64,000 nt of DNA, from NCBI RefSeq assembly GCF_000296815.2, contig NZ_CAIT01000004.1:1-64000 (forward strand), in the 5' to 3' direction. The position numbers and the translations under genes were made by a program. This DNA comes from Fibrisoma limi BUZ 3 (GTDB taxonomy: Bacteria; Bacteroidota; Bacteroidia; Cytophagales; Spirosomataceae). The notes under the pieces are model-generated. The model ran no database searches, was not told the DNA's origin, and was given only the letters and a program-made list of their open reading frames with translations. Positions 36,547 through 45,697 of the stretch are shown here, one piece after another. How positions within the stretch are numbered: position 1 is the stretch's first letter; each line of letters begins with the position of its first letter.

Positions 36547-36825
36547 ATTATCTGGTTAAAAGAGAATCCCTTATCATTAAAAGGATTGTAAATCATTTCT
36601 TTACTGATTTGGACGCTCCAAAAACTCACCATCTTAATTTGGCTGATATCCGTAAAAAATCCTTCGAAAACTGAGTCGCCAAGCTCTGTGATCCGTTGGC
36701 AGATTTGATGGGCTGAACTTATCTAAGGAGAAGCATGGAAATTTAGCAATACAGTCATTCCCGGAAAGATTTGCCGTAGAAACCCAGCCCCGAATGACTA
36801 GTGGTTCAAGGGTACGACCAACTGT

Positions 36826-37650
36826 TTATGGTGGGCCGAACAGCACCGCCATCACCTCCCGGACATTCCGGCTTTTGCGGAGGTCGCGCCAGATGTCGGC
36901 CCACTCGTGGAAGTTGAGGTAAATCACGTTGTAGGAGGTCACCGGTTTGGTCAGGCCGTAAACAGGCTCTTCAGTTTCTTCCTGAAACGTACCGAACAGC
37001 CGGTCCCAGATAATGAACGTCGTCCCGAAATTCTTGTCGATGTATTGTGGGTTGCGGCCGTGATGCACGCGGTGGTGGGAGGGCGTCACGAATACGTATT
37101 CCAGCCAGCGCGGCAGCTTGGGTATCACTTCCGTATGAATCCAGAACTGATACAGCAGATCAAGCTGGTAGCAGGTAAACGTAATGACCGGGTGAATGCC
37201 GGAACACCAGACCGGTATAAAGAAAATAATCTTCAGGTACTGCGTCCAGGAATTGCGGAAAGAGGTCGAGAAGTTCAGATGCTCCGACGAATGATGCGTG
37301 ACGTGCGTAGCCCACCAGACCCGCTGCTTGTGCGCCGTGTAGTGTGCTACGTAATTACAAAGGTCGATGCTCAGGTAGGCCAGTACCCAGACCCACCACG
37401 TATTGGGTAGGCGCCAGGGAACCAGTTCGTAGAAAAACCAGCTCATGCCGACCGTCGCGGCTTTCAGAACGCCGTTGATTACCAGGCTGCCCAGGCCGAT
37501 TCCGAGCGATGCCTTGAAGTCGCGGCTGTCATATGTCCGGCCTTCGTCGTGGCGGGTGAGCCACCATTCCAGGCCAATGCAAAAGACAATAAGAGGGATG
37601 GCGTACAACAAAATGGGTTGTACGTCAGCTTGGACTGACTCGAATTTCAT
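36826..37650 (-). CDS. Sterol desaturase/fatty acid hydroxylase family membrane protein
   Basis: 274 residues with several membrane helices. The histidine boxes that bind the di-iron centre are HYTAH, HVTHH and HHRVHH. The family hydroxylates or desaturates lipids. Bacterial members act on carotenoids, fatty acids or sterol-like lipids, and the substrate here is unknown. It is downstream of the DUF4833 gene by 22 bp and probably cotranscribed. Confidence 0.87.
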   Translation of the reverse strand: MKFESVQADVQPILLYAIPLIVFCIGLEWWLTRHDEGRTYDSRDFKASLGIGLGSLVINGVLKAATVGMSWFFYELVPWRLPNTWWVWVLAYLSIDLCNYVAHYTAHKQRVWWATHVTHHSSEHLNFSTSFRNSWTQYLKIIFFIPVWCSGIHPVITFTCYQLDLLYQFWIHTEVIPKLPRWLEYVFVTPSHHRVHHGRNPQYIDKNFGTTFIIWDRLFGTFQEETEEPVYGLTKPVTSYNVIYLNFHEWADIWRDLRKSRNVREVMAVLFGPP

Positions 37651-37672
37651 GATGAGTAGTGAAAAGGGAATG

Positions 37673-38224
37673 CTAAAAATTGATTCGTTCGTGAACGGGT
37701 TGTCCCTTGTCGGGATCGATGCCGAACATGTCGACGTAATGAATTTTCGGAATTAGTCCCGAGCCGGGCGATACCTGCACGAACACCTTTTGCAGGCAGG
37801 CCAGTTGGCCGTTGATGATGGTCATCGCGACGGGTTTTCCCTGGCGATACGCTACGATGACGGGGCGTTTCCGGAAGGCATTCAGGGTGACATCGAACGC
37901 GTCGGATGCATTCGGTACGGGGCTGTGTTTGTAGCCATACGCCATGTGCCACTGAACCGAACTCAGGTCTTCGCGCTGACCCCGGTCGGCATACCGAATC
38001 CAGTATACCTGAATTGGCTTTCTGGCGTCCAGTTTGCCGTCGGCCGTCAGATTAGCGTCATATACAATGGTGTTGGCATCTTTACTGCGCTGAATGTAGA
38101 ACAGCCGGTTGGTGGAAGTTGGGGGCGACGGAAACGAGTCGCCCCGGGCGGCCTGCACGGGCAGGATTCCCTGAAGCAGCAGCGCTATAAGCAGGGTAAG
38201 AAAGGGGATGGGTGTGCTATTCAT
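37673..38224 (-). CDS. DUF4833 family exported protein
   Basis: I prefer ATG 38224 (183 residues), which gives a clean signal peptide (IPFLTLLIALLLQGILPVQA). An ATG 12 codons earlier is also open. The central RLFYIQRSKDANTIVYDAN and VYWIRYADRG motifs match DUF4833 as I know it. Function is unknown. It forms an operon with the sterol desaturase-like gene, so a role in the same lipid step is possible. Confidence 0.75.
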   Translation of the reverse strand: MNSTPIPFLTLLIALLLQGILPVQAARGDSFPSPPTSTNRLFYIQRSKDANTIVYDANLTADGKLDARKPIQVYWIRYADRGQREDLSSVQWHMAYGYKHSPVPNASDAFDVTLNAFRKRPVIVAYRQGKPVAMTIINGQLACLQKVFVQVSPGSGLIPKIHYVDMFGIDPDKGQPVHERINF

Positions 38225-38324
38225 TGTATGTGTTGTTTGTAAATGGGATTGATTGGGCACAAGCGTAGCGGCTCCTGCCGAACGGCGGTCCAGGAGTGCG
38301 TATTATCCGGTAAATGATGGGGGC

Positions 38325-38528
38325 TTATGGCCGGTTAGGGCACGCAGCGAGGTGGCACGAACGGCACCTGTCGACGAGATGCGTTCGGGCTTGTTGGGTC
38401 AGTGGCAGAACCGACCTGTAGGAATGACTGGACGAAGCAGGATCAGGCTGCGGTTGGTATAACGCCTGATAACCGGGTGGCTGTGTCGGATTGGGTGCCG
38501 CCGTTGCTGGTGAAATGGATGAGTGCAT
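38325..38528 (-). CDS. Candidate small protein (67 aa) behind ECF promoter site 4
   Basis: The ORF starts 38 bases after the -10 box of a candidate ECF promoter, similar to the 21-28 bases seen at sites 2 and 3. The product is Pro/Gln/Ser-rich at the N-terminus and ends with four cysteines, including CRSCH, formally a CxxCH motif. It has no signal peptide, so haem attachment is doubtful. I recognise no family. A 37-codon ORF in another frame (ATG at 38556) is a weaker alternative. The transcript may instead be the long leader of the DUF4833 gene. Confidence 0.33.
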   Translation of the reverse strand: MHSSISPATAAPNPTQPPGYQALYQPQPDPASSSHSYRSVLPLTQQARTHLVDRCRSCHLAACPNRP

Positions 38529-38565
38529 GGTTGAAAGCGGTTGTACTACTGTTCATATACAGCCC

Positions 38566-38595
38566 TAAGACAACCGCTTTTGAACATCCCCCTAT
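38566..38595 (-). promoter_or_regulatory. Candidate ECF promoter, site 4 (minus strand)
   Basis: On the minus strand ATAGGGGG (38595-38588) is followed after 15 bases by TGTCTTA (38572-38566). Both boxes and spacing equal sites 1-3 near the 21.9 kb sigma gene. The region downstream (38225-38565) has no clear known gene. Confidence 0.68.
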
Positions 38596-38621
38596 CGCTG
38601 AGTGAAAAAAATATAAAAAAC

Positions 38622-38670
38622 ATACCCCCACCAACGGCCGACCGTCCTGCGGGGGTGAGGGTAGGGGTAT
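38622..38670. repeat. C-rich/G-rich inverted repeat with CAACGGCCGA loop
   Basis: The arms begin ATACCCCCACC and end in the partly complementary GGGGGTGAGGGTAGGGGTAT. The loop CAACGGCCGACCG matches that of the hairpin at 25833. It lies just after the DUF6607 stop and may also end that transcript. Confidence 0.6.
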
Positions 38671-38676
38671 TTTAGC

Positions 38677-39591
38677 TTACTTCAAATACTTCTCGATCGT
38701 CTGCCGGATCAACTGACGGCTGGCTGCTGAATTGTAATTTGTCTTTAGCGAAGCCGTTGCCAGTTCGTCCAGCTCGCGGCCGAGCACGTTTCCTTTCACC
38801 TGGCCCCGGATTCCGACGGTCGGGCGGTTAGCCAGCACCTCGTCCCAGACAGCGCGGACATCGGCCCAGTAAGCGCGATTTTTCTGCCACCATTCTTTGG
38901 CCACCCGGCACTTGGCTTCGTCGGTGCGCTTGTACGTATTCAGTCCTTTCTCAGAAACCAGCAGTTGATCGCCAGCTTCGGATCGGATAATCTTGTCGTT
39001 GTCCTGTTCGTGAACGTAGCCGTCGGCCGTAATCTCGTGGTGGTTTGTCCGGCGCAGCACGTTGTAGTCACTACGTTTGGTGTACTCGCGACGGGGCAGG
39101 GGCGCATCAGCCGTGTTTTCCCAGAAGTGCCGCCCGTCGGCATGAATCCACGTAGCAGAACCTTCGTAGCGTGGGCTGTCGTCTACTTCAAATACCTTCT
39201 GTGTCCACTGACCTTTGGCTTGCGTCGGGGGAAGCGATACACGTTTCCAGGTAGCGTTCTGGTCGAATTTCAACAGGCTGGTGTTCTCGAACAGCCAGTC
39301 TTCCCGCCAGTGCTTGATTACCATCGTATCCCCGACGACCAACAGGTGCTGGATGACGATTTTGCCCGGTCGTTCCTCATCGACAAATACCCACTCCGTG
39401 CCTTTCGCCCGGTAGCGGTCTTTGAAGGTGTAGGTCTTCTCGGGGGCGAAGGTTTCGGCGTATACAAAGTCGACATCGTGGCAGCCGCACTGGCCTTTAA
39501 TAGCTGCCAGATCTTGTGCCGGAGGTGACAGTTGGGCTTGACTGAAGTGGCTGTATAAAGTAAGCCAGCCAAGGAGGTTAAGTAAACGCAT
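38677..39591 (-). CDS. DUF6607 family exported protein, probably iron-linked
   Basis: 304 residues with a signal peptide ending SQAQ. Features include GQCGCHDVDFVYAETF near the mature N-terminus, EDWLFENTSLL, and a charged C-terminal half. It resembles the DUF6607 family of Bacteroidota, whose function is unknown to me. It is divergent from a siderophore receptor operon, and both promoters carry the same operator-like sequence over the -33 box. This argues for a role in iron or haem acquisition. Confidence 0.72.
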   Translation of the reverse strand: MRLLNLLGWLTLYSHFSQAQLSPPAQDLAAIKGQCGCHDVDFVYAETFAPEKTYTFKDRYRAKGTEWVFVDEERPGKIVIQHLLVVGDTMVIKHWREDWLFENTSLLKFDQNATWKRVSLPPTQAKGQWTQKVFEVDDSPRYEGSATWIHADGRHFWENTADAPLPRREYTKRSDYNVLRRTNHHEITADGYVHEQDNDKIIRSEAGDQLLVSEKGLNTYKRTDEAKCRVAKEWWQKNRAYWADVRAVWDEVLANRPTVGIRGQVKGNVLGRELDELATASLKTNYNSAASRQLIRQTIEKYLK

Positions 39592-39621
39592 ACAATGAAG
39601 TGGTTTATAATGAGATCGTTA

Positions 39622-39652
39622 CAAAACTATGCTTATTTAGACTTTATACAAA
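39622..39652 (-). promoter_or_regulatory. DUF6607 promoter with shared operator
   Basis: On the minus strand TTTG (39652-39649), 19 bases, TAGTTTTG (39629-39622): a textbook Bacteroidota promoter. The -33 box is the start of a 16-base sequence TTTG-N7-TCTAA (39652-39637) that recurs at 39669 and 47046. The start site should lie about 25 bp before the ATG. Confidence 0.72.
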
Positions 39653-39668
39653 TAAATAATATTGATTC

Positions 39669-39700
39669 TTTGGAATGATTCTAAATAGAGCTTAGGTTTG
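39669..39700 (+). promoter_or_regulatory. Siderophore receptor promoter with shared operator
   Basis: TTTG (39669-39672), 20 bases, TAGGTTTG (39693-39700) is a full promoter match. The 16-base TTTG-N7-TCTAA at 39669-39684 contains the near-palindrome TTGGAATGATTCTAA. A repressor bound there would block the -33 box. Confidence 0.74.
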
Positions 39701-39723
39701 TGGCAGATTCTATACCATTAGCG

Positions 39724-42138
39724 ATGCGTTACGTCTATTTACTGCATTTACTTCTGCTTACATCTCTTTCGAGTTTTGCTATCACTCCGGACGATGATAA
39801 ACCAAGAGCCACTGTACGAGGTAGTATTCTGACAGCCGACAGCCAACCGGCAGAGTACGTTACGGTTGTTTTAACCGACAGCCGTTCGGGTAAGAAACGT
39901 TACGGTATGCTGACGGACCCGCGTGGACAGTTTACCATAAAAGTGCCTGCCGGGATGTATACCCTTACGGCTACGGTAGTTGGCTATGAAAACAAGGCAA
40001 TAGAGGTGGAGGCTGAGGCCGGGCAAACAATTCAGGTTCCTGCTATCATACTCAACGAAACCGCAAAGCAGTTGCAGGAAGTCGTCGTGTCGACGCAACG
40101 GGTAGGGGCTTATACCGAAAAAATTAGCGAAATCGGTACCCGGATGCCCGGTCGGCTGCGGGATGTGCCGCAGTCTATACAGGTAATTGGTCGACAGATT
40201 CTACAGGACCGACAGGTGCAGACGGTGGGCGAGGCCGTCAAGAGCATGGTCGGTATCAACGCTTTCTCATCGACGCAGTACAGTGACTACGTATTGCGAG
40301 GCTTCCGGTCGACGCCCGGCAACTTTGCGTACAACGGCATTCGGGGCGATTTTTACGCTTTTGATCAGGCGGCTCTCACCTACAATATTGAGCGAATTGA
40401 AGCGGTTAAAGGACCGGCATCGGTTCTGTTCAGCGCGGGTAATCCGGGGGGCGTTATCAACCACGTAACGAAGCGGGCACAGGCGGCTCCCCGCTACGAA
40501 GTGCAGGCAACCGTCGGAAGTTTCGATCAATATCGCTTCATGGGTGATGCAACCGGCGCGGTCACCAAAAGTCAGAAGCTACTGTATCGCTTGGTCGTTG
40601 GCTACGAAAAAACTGGTCAGCTCGACCGCAATCAGACGATTCGAAATGTCTTCCTGGCGCCCCAACTGCAATACAATTTCTCGGACCGTACGTCGCTTAA
40701 CTACGAATTGAATTACGCCCGCGACCGTCGGACGATGGGCTTTCAGCGAGGTGTTCCGGCCTTGTCGACGGGTGAAGGAAAGTGGCAACTGGACCGCTAC
40801 CCCCGAAATTTTTCGATGATTGATCCGAATGCGTACAGCCACGTATCGAGTTTGTCGAACCAGTTGATATTTACCCACCGGTTCAACGACCGGGTCAAGC
40901 TGACGACCCTGGCCCGGAGCTTCATTAACCCAAAATACGAACAATTTGACGTATCGCCCGGCAATTTCAATATCGGTGCGGTCAATGATTCGATTACGTT
41001 TGATCACCGCTACTTCGATCAGATCAATAATCGCCAGTATCAGCTCAGTACGTTCGTGAGCGCCGAGGTGCAAACCGGACCGTTGCGCCATTCGATCATT
41101 GTGGGAGCCGATGCCAATAGCTCCGGGCGGACCTATAATTATGCGTCGCTCAGCTCACGTCGGCTGAGTCTGTACAACCTTGATTTTAGCTGGGCTTCCT
41201 ACCAATGGACGCCCGCCACGATTGCGGCCGCCGAATACCAGAGCCGCGTCGATGAGCAAACAAACCTGTTCGGTGCGTATGTGCAGGATCAGCTCTCGAT
41301 CGGCGAACGGTGGAAAGTGCTGCTGGGGGGGCGGTTTGAACTGCATCGGTATCGGTCAACTACCGATGATATTGTTGGCGATACAGCCGTAGGGAGCGAC
41401 AAGCTTCGGGCGTCTCGTTTCATCCCACGTATCGGCGTTGTGTATCAGCCGAATCAAAGAACGTCCCTGTATGGCAGTTACACGGAAGGATTCCAGCCCC
41501 AGTACGGTTCCAATCTGGCCGCAGGCGGCCCATTCCCGCCCGAAGGCAGTCGTCAGATTGAAGTAGGTATGAAGAACGACTGGCTCGCCGGTCGCCTGAC
41601 TACATCCATAGCGGCCTACTACATTAAAAAAACAGATGTCTTGACGCCTGATCCATCTGACCCGGAAGGCATCCGACTATTGCAAACCGATGCGGTCTAT
41701 AGCAAAGGTATCGAAGTATCGGCGCAGGGAAATTTGAATGATAACATCAGCCTGATTGCCAACTACGCTTACAACGAAGCCCGGACGCCTGGCGATGCGG
41801 GTTTTGACTTCAACGCGGCCGGCTGGTTTCCGAATGCGCCAAATCATAACGTTAACCTGTGGGCGACGTACCGTCTGACGCAGGGCGCGTTGGCTGGGTT
41901 AAAATTCGGGGCGGGATTCAATCACCTCAGCAAGCGAGCCACGTTTGTGCCGGGCTTCGAAATTCCGGGCTACACAACGGTAGATGCATCGGTGAGCTAC
42001 GAACGAAAAGGCTTTAACGTCAATCTGGGTTTGTTCAACCTCACCGACGAAACGTATTACTATGGGGTCTACGGGCCAGCGAACCTGTGGCCAGGTAATC
42101 CGCGCAGTTTTCGCCTGACAGTAGGTAAGGTATTTTGA
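39724..42138 (+). CDS. TonB-dependent siderophore receptor
   Basis: I start at ATG 39724 (804 residues, MRYVYLLHLLLLT). The GTG at 39700 is part of the promoter. After the signal peptide come a carboxypeptidase-like domain (about 22-110), a plug with RDVPQSIQVIGRQIL and GPASVLFSAGNPGGVIN typical of FhuA/FpvA-type receptors, and a barrel ending in VGKVF. It is first in an operon with a second receptor, a PepSY protein and an HMA-like protein. It imports a ferric siderophore, with type unknown. Confidence 0.9.
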   Translation: MRYVYLLHLLLLTSLSSFAITPDDDKPRATVRGSILTADSQPAEYVTVVLTDSRSGKKRYGMLTDPRGQFTIKVPAGMYTLTATVVGYENKAIEVEAEAGQTIQVPAIILNETAKQLQEVVVSTQRVGAYTEKISEIGTRMPGRLRDVPQSIQVIGRQILQDRQVQTVGEAVKSMVGINAFSSTQYSDYVLRGFRSTPGNFAYNGIRGDFYAFDQAALTYNIERIEAVKGPASVLFSAGNPGGVINHVTKRAQAAPRYEVQATVGSFDQYRFMGDATGAVTKSQKLLYRLVVGYEKTGQLDRNQTIRNVFLAPQLQYNFSDRTSLNYELNYARDRRTMGFQRGVPALSTGEGKWQLDRYPRNFSMIDPNAYSHVSSLSNQLIFTHRFNDRVKLTTLARSFINPKYEQFDVSPGNFNIGAVNDSITFDHRYFDQINNRQYQLSTFVSAEVQTGPLRHSIIVGADANSSGRTYNYASLSSRRLSLYNLDFSWASYQWTPATIAAAEYQSRVDEQTNLFGAYVQDQLSIGERWKVLLGGRFELHRYRSTTDDIVGDTAVGSDKLRASRFIPRIGVVYQPNQRTSLYGSYTEGFQPQYGSNLAAGGPFPPEGSRQIEVGMKNDWLAGRLTTSIAAYYIKKTDVLTPDPSDPEGIRLLQTDAVYSKGIEVSAQGNLNDNISLIANYAYNEARTPGDAGFDFNAAGWFPNAPNHNVNLWATYRLTQGALAGLKFGAGFNHLSKRATFVPGFEIPGYTTVDASVSYERKGFNVNLGLFNLTDETYYYGVYGPANLWPGNPRSFRLTVGKVF

Positions 42139-42177
42139 CACAACTAATTTTTAGCAACAGTAACCATTGTTGTACGG

Positions 42178-44541
42178 ATGAGATTTATACTACTGATTAC
42201 GTTTATCAGCTTCATCAGCGTAGTGACAGCGCAACCGCCCAAAGGCACGTTACGGGGTATCGTTACCACCGCCGATGGCCAGCCGGCCGCTTTTGTCAAC
42301 GTGATGCTGAAGGGAAGCAAGATTGGTGTTACCACCGACGAGGATGGCAGCTTCACGCTCCGCAACCTGCCAGAAGGCGCCCAAACGCTGCTGGTCAGTT
42401 CAGTAGGTTTCGAACCGGTGGAGCAGGCCGTTACCGTATCATCTGACCCTGAGGCCAAGGTTTCTCTATCGTTGAAATCAACGGCCAAGCAACTTGGCGA
42501 GGTGGTTGTAACGGGCCAGAAACGTCGGACATCGTCGGCCACCCGCACGAATCAGGAACTGATCGATATTCCGATGGCGATCCAGGTCGTAGGTCAGGAA
42601 GTCATCCAGAAGCAGAATGCCTTCGATATGGCGACCATCGTCCGGAACGTAGCCGGGGTAAACCTGAGTGGCACGTATGGCGGGCAGAATACGTACCAAT
42701 ATTTTAACGCTCGTGGCTTCGATCTGAACAACTGGCAGAACTACCGTCGGAACGGGTTCATGATCTGGAACATGGGCACGCATTTCAACGACAACATCGA
42801 AAGCGTTGAGTTTCTGAAAGGTCCAACGGCCATTCTGTACGGCGACGTTGCCCCAGGTGGCGTTATGAATCTGGTGACCAAAAAGCCACTAAATTATAAC
42901 TACCGCCGGGTTGAAATGAAAGTCGGGCAGTACGGCCTGTTCCGCCCGACCGTCGACGTATCGGGGCCTATCAATCGACAACGGACGCTGCTGTACCGCC
43001 TGAACGCTACCTACGAGCGGTCGAATAGCTTTCGTGATTATGTGAAGCATAACGCGGTGATGTTCGCGCCGTCTATACTGTGGAAGATTTCGCCCCGGCT
43101 GGATTGGAACGTCGAGTATACGTATAAGAAAACAACTGCTTCCGACGATCCGGGACTGGTATCGCCCGATGGCACATTTGACGGACTGTCGCGCATTCCG
43201 TACAATCGCTACCTGAGCGAGCCGGGTGTCAACTACGGCTTCAGCGATCAGGGCGTGTATTCGACTCTGACGTATCAGATCAACAGCCAGTGGCGGGTGC
43301 GTAATCTGGCAGGCTACAGCTACACCGTCCGCAACCCGGCCAGCATCAGCACGAGCGGTATCCCCGACCCCGACGGTCGCGTTGATCGCTTCGAATACAA
43401 CTACCGGCAGTGGTTCGACATCCGGACGGTTTCGCTGGAATTGCTGGGCGAGGTGAACACTGGGTCTGTAAAGCATCATCTGCTGGCGGGCGTTGAATAC
43501 AACGATTCGTTCTCCCGCTACTCGACCGGGGCAGGTTATAACAAAGTCGATAGTACGTTCAACATCTTTAACCCGCAGTACGGCCGCATCCGGGTTGCCG
43601 ATGATACGTCGCCTTTCGAAAAATTCCGGTTCTACTATATCCGTCATGGGTTGTACGTGCAGGACCAGCTTAGTTTCCTGAATGACAAAGTACAACTGTT
43701 GCTGGGTGTGCGCTTCAACCGCACAGAGCAGGGCAATCGCTACGACAACGAAGCCGAACGGCCCGAAACGGATAAACCAAGCATAGCGACTCCGGTATCT
43801 CCTCGTTTTGGCTTGGTTTTCAAGCCCGTGTCGTGGCTATCCGCCTTTGCGTCGTACAGCAAAAGTTACGAAGTGAATGCGCCGGACGTAGCCGCCGAAA
43901 ATGCTAACCAGTTCACGGCACCTGCCCCGACCATTGGTGAGCAGGTGGAGATTGGCATGAAGGGTAATCTGCTACAGCAGCGCCTGGGCGTAACCCTGAC
44001 GGCCTTCCAGATTAACAAGAACAACGTATTTGGCTACGTGTATCTGGACCCGATTAACCCCAGCAACCAGGATTTTAAATACAATTTGTACAGCGGAGGG
44101 CGTCACCGCAGCCGGGGGGTCGAACTGGACGTAAACGGTAAGGTAACGCCCGAGTTGAACCTGATAGCGTCGGCGTCGTACATCGATGCGGTTGTTGTGT
44201 CGGACCCGGCTTATAAAACAGGCAACTGGCTCGGTGCTCAACCGCGCAACAGCTACAGCCTGTGGGCCGACTACCGCTTCGACCGCGTTGTTAAAGGCCT
44301 GACACTTGGCTACGGCGTTTTTCACCGGGGCCAATTCTACGGCACCACCGAAAACGTAACGCTTACCCGGAGCTACACCACGATGGATGCATCGGTCGGC
44401 TACCGGTTCAAAGGCTTTAATTTCCTGTTGACGGTCAGCAACCTGGCTAATCGGAAGTATTATCTGCAATCATTTAGCCCCACGGCCTGGGAGCCGCAGT
44501 GGACACGTCGGGCTGTGTTAAGTGTAGCGTATAAATTCTGA
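42178..44541 (+). CDS. Second TonB-dependent siderophore receptor
   Basis: 787 residues with a signal peptide ending SVVTAQ. The order is carboxypeptidase-like domain (24-100), plug (IDIPMAIQVVGQEVI, GPTAILYGDVAPGGVMNLVT) and barrel ending in VAYKF. It resembles the upstream receptor in architecture but is clearly divergent, so the pair may take different siderophores. It starts 39 bp after the first receptor and ends 4 bp before the PepSY gene. Confidence 0.9.
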   Translation: MRFILLITFISFISVVTAQPPKGTLRGIVTTADGQPAAFVNVMLKGSKIGVTTDEDGSFTLRNLPEGAQTLLVSSVGFEPVEQAVTVSSDPEAKVSLSLKSTAKQLGEVVVTGQKRRTSSATRTNQELIDIPMAIQVVGQEVIQKQNAFDMATIVRNVAGVNLSGTYGGQNTYQYFNARGFDLNNWQNYRRNGFMIWNMGTHFNDNIESVEFLKGPTAILYGDVAPGGVMNLVTKKPLNYNYRRVEMKVGQYGLFRPTVDVSGPINRQRTLLYRLNATYERSNSFRDYVKHNAVMFAPSILWKISPRLDWNVEYTYKKTTASDDPGLVSPDGTFDGLSRIPYNRYLSEPGVNYGFSDQGVYSTLTYQINSQWRVRNLAGYSYTVRNPASISTSGIPDPDGRVDRFEYNYRQWFDIRTVSLELLGEVNTGSVKHHLLAGVEYNDSFSRYSTGAGYNKVDSTFNIFNPQYGRIRVADDTSPFEKFRFYYIRHGLYVQDQLSFLNDKVQLLLGVRFNRTEQGNRYDNEAERPETDKPSIATPVSPRFGLVFKPVSWLSAFASYSKSYEVNAPDVAAENANQFTAPAPTIGEQVEIGMKGNLLQQRLGVTLTAFQINKNNVFGYVYLDPINPSNQDFKYNLYSGGRHRSRGVELDVNGKVTPELNLIASASYIDAVVVSDPAYKTGNWLGAQPRNSYSLWADYRFDRVVKGLTLGYGVFHRGQFYGTTENVTLTRSYTTMDASVGYRFKGFNFLLTVSNLANRKYYLQSFSPTAWEPQWTRRAVLSVAYKF

Positions 44542-44545
44542 AACG

Positions 44546-45679
44546 ATGAAACTGGCCCGGCGCATCTTCGCACTTCACTCGTGGTCAGGCCTGATCGCAG
44601 GGCTGTTCATTCTCGTGTTTTTCCTGACAGGTTCGGTAATCGTTTTCCGTGAGGAACTGAACCTGTGGGAGCATCCGCACCTGCTGCGCGTGGAGCCGAA
44701 AAACCAGCGGCTACCGTACCAGACAATCTACGAGCGGGTCCGAGACCAGGTGACGGACACGTACCTGTACTCGTTTCGTAATCTTCCGCGAACGCCGGAG
44801 GAAACCATCGAGATGCGGATTTATGAGCCGTCGACTAAGCGCTATGGGTTGCTGTATGTGAACCCGTACAATGGCCAGGTGCTGGGCAAGACGTTTGATA
44901 GCCTGTACGACATCCTGCTCACCATTCACTACCAGTTTTACCTCGGCAAGTTTGGCGAGTTTCTGGCGACTCTGTTTGCCCTGGCGCTGATCGGCTCAGT
45001 GCTGACCGGTTTGTATGTGTATCGGAAGTCGCTGGTGAAAGTGCTTCTGTTTCAGTTTAGTGGGAGGTGGACCAACTGGCGCACGATTTCATCGAATCTG
45101 CACCGGATTCTGGGCGTTTGGGGATTGCTGTTTAATCTGGTCCTGGCGTTGAGCGGCTTCTGGATGTTGAAATACACGCTGGACGTGCAGACCCATTTTA
45201 GCAATAAACCATCTGTGGAAGAAACGCAGGCTCCTCCTGCCATCATGGTCAATCTTGACAACCTGGTGCAGCAGACGCAGACGTTGTTCGGTGGGCGCGT
45301 CAACAACGTTTCGTTTCCCCGGCAGAAAGACGGAATCATTCAGGTTTATGCAACCTCGCCCAGCCAAAGTTGGCTCTACGGCGATTATAGCAGCTACGCG
45401 GAGTTTGATCAGCAGACGGGAGCCGTAAAAACGGTATTCCGCGAGAGCGACCTGAGTAAGCTGGAGCGCTTCGAATACGCGCTGTATACCTTACATTTTG
45501 GTCAATACGGCGGCTTGCCCATCAAGATACTGTACGCGTTTCTGAGCCTGTCGGGGGCCGTTCTGACCGTAACGGGTTTCTTACTGTGGTTCCGGCGCAT
45601 AAGGTTCAGAAAGCAGGTTGCTTTGGTTAGCGCTTCTGAAAAAGGTCGGCTGCGACCGGTTTATTCTGTAAAATCATGA
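44546..45679 (+). CDS. PepSY-associated membrane protein, probable siderophore-iron reductase
   Basis: 377 residues with four membrane helices: about 12-35 (GLIAGLFILVFFLTGSVIVF), 138-158, 190-210 and 330-352. HSWSG and LHRILGVWGLLFNLV carry the conserved histidines of the PepSY-associated TM family. PepSY domains lie in the periplasmic parts. Members next to siderophore receptors are thought to reduce ferric iron in the periplasm or inner membrane. The context fits that role. Confidence 0.83.
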   Translation: MKLARRIFALHSWSGLIAGLFILVFFLTGSVIVFREELNLWEHPHLLRVEPKNQRLPYQTIYERVRDQVTDTYLYSFRNLPRTPEETIEMRIYEPSTKRYGLLYVNPYNGQVLGKTFDSLYDILLTIHYQFYLGKFGEFLATLFALALIGSVLTGLYVYRKSLVKVLLFQFSGRWTNWRTISSNLHRILGVWGLLFNLVLALSGFWMLKYTLDVQTHFSNKPSVEETQAPPAIMVNLDNLVQQTQTLFGGRVNNVSFPRQKDGIIQVYATSPSQSWLYGDYSSYAEFDQQTGAVKTVFRESDLSKLERFEYALYTLHFGQYGGLPIKILYAFLSLSGAVLTVTGFLLWFRRIRFRKQVALVSASEKGRLRPVYSVKS

Positions 45680-45697
45680 TTGTAAACACTCAGCGAT

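Noticed and set aside
38325-38366. CxxCH as a haem-binding motif in the 67-aa ORF
   Set aside because: No signal peptide or cytochrome fold is visible, so a single CRSCH is likely chance.
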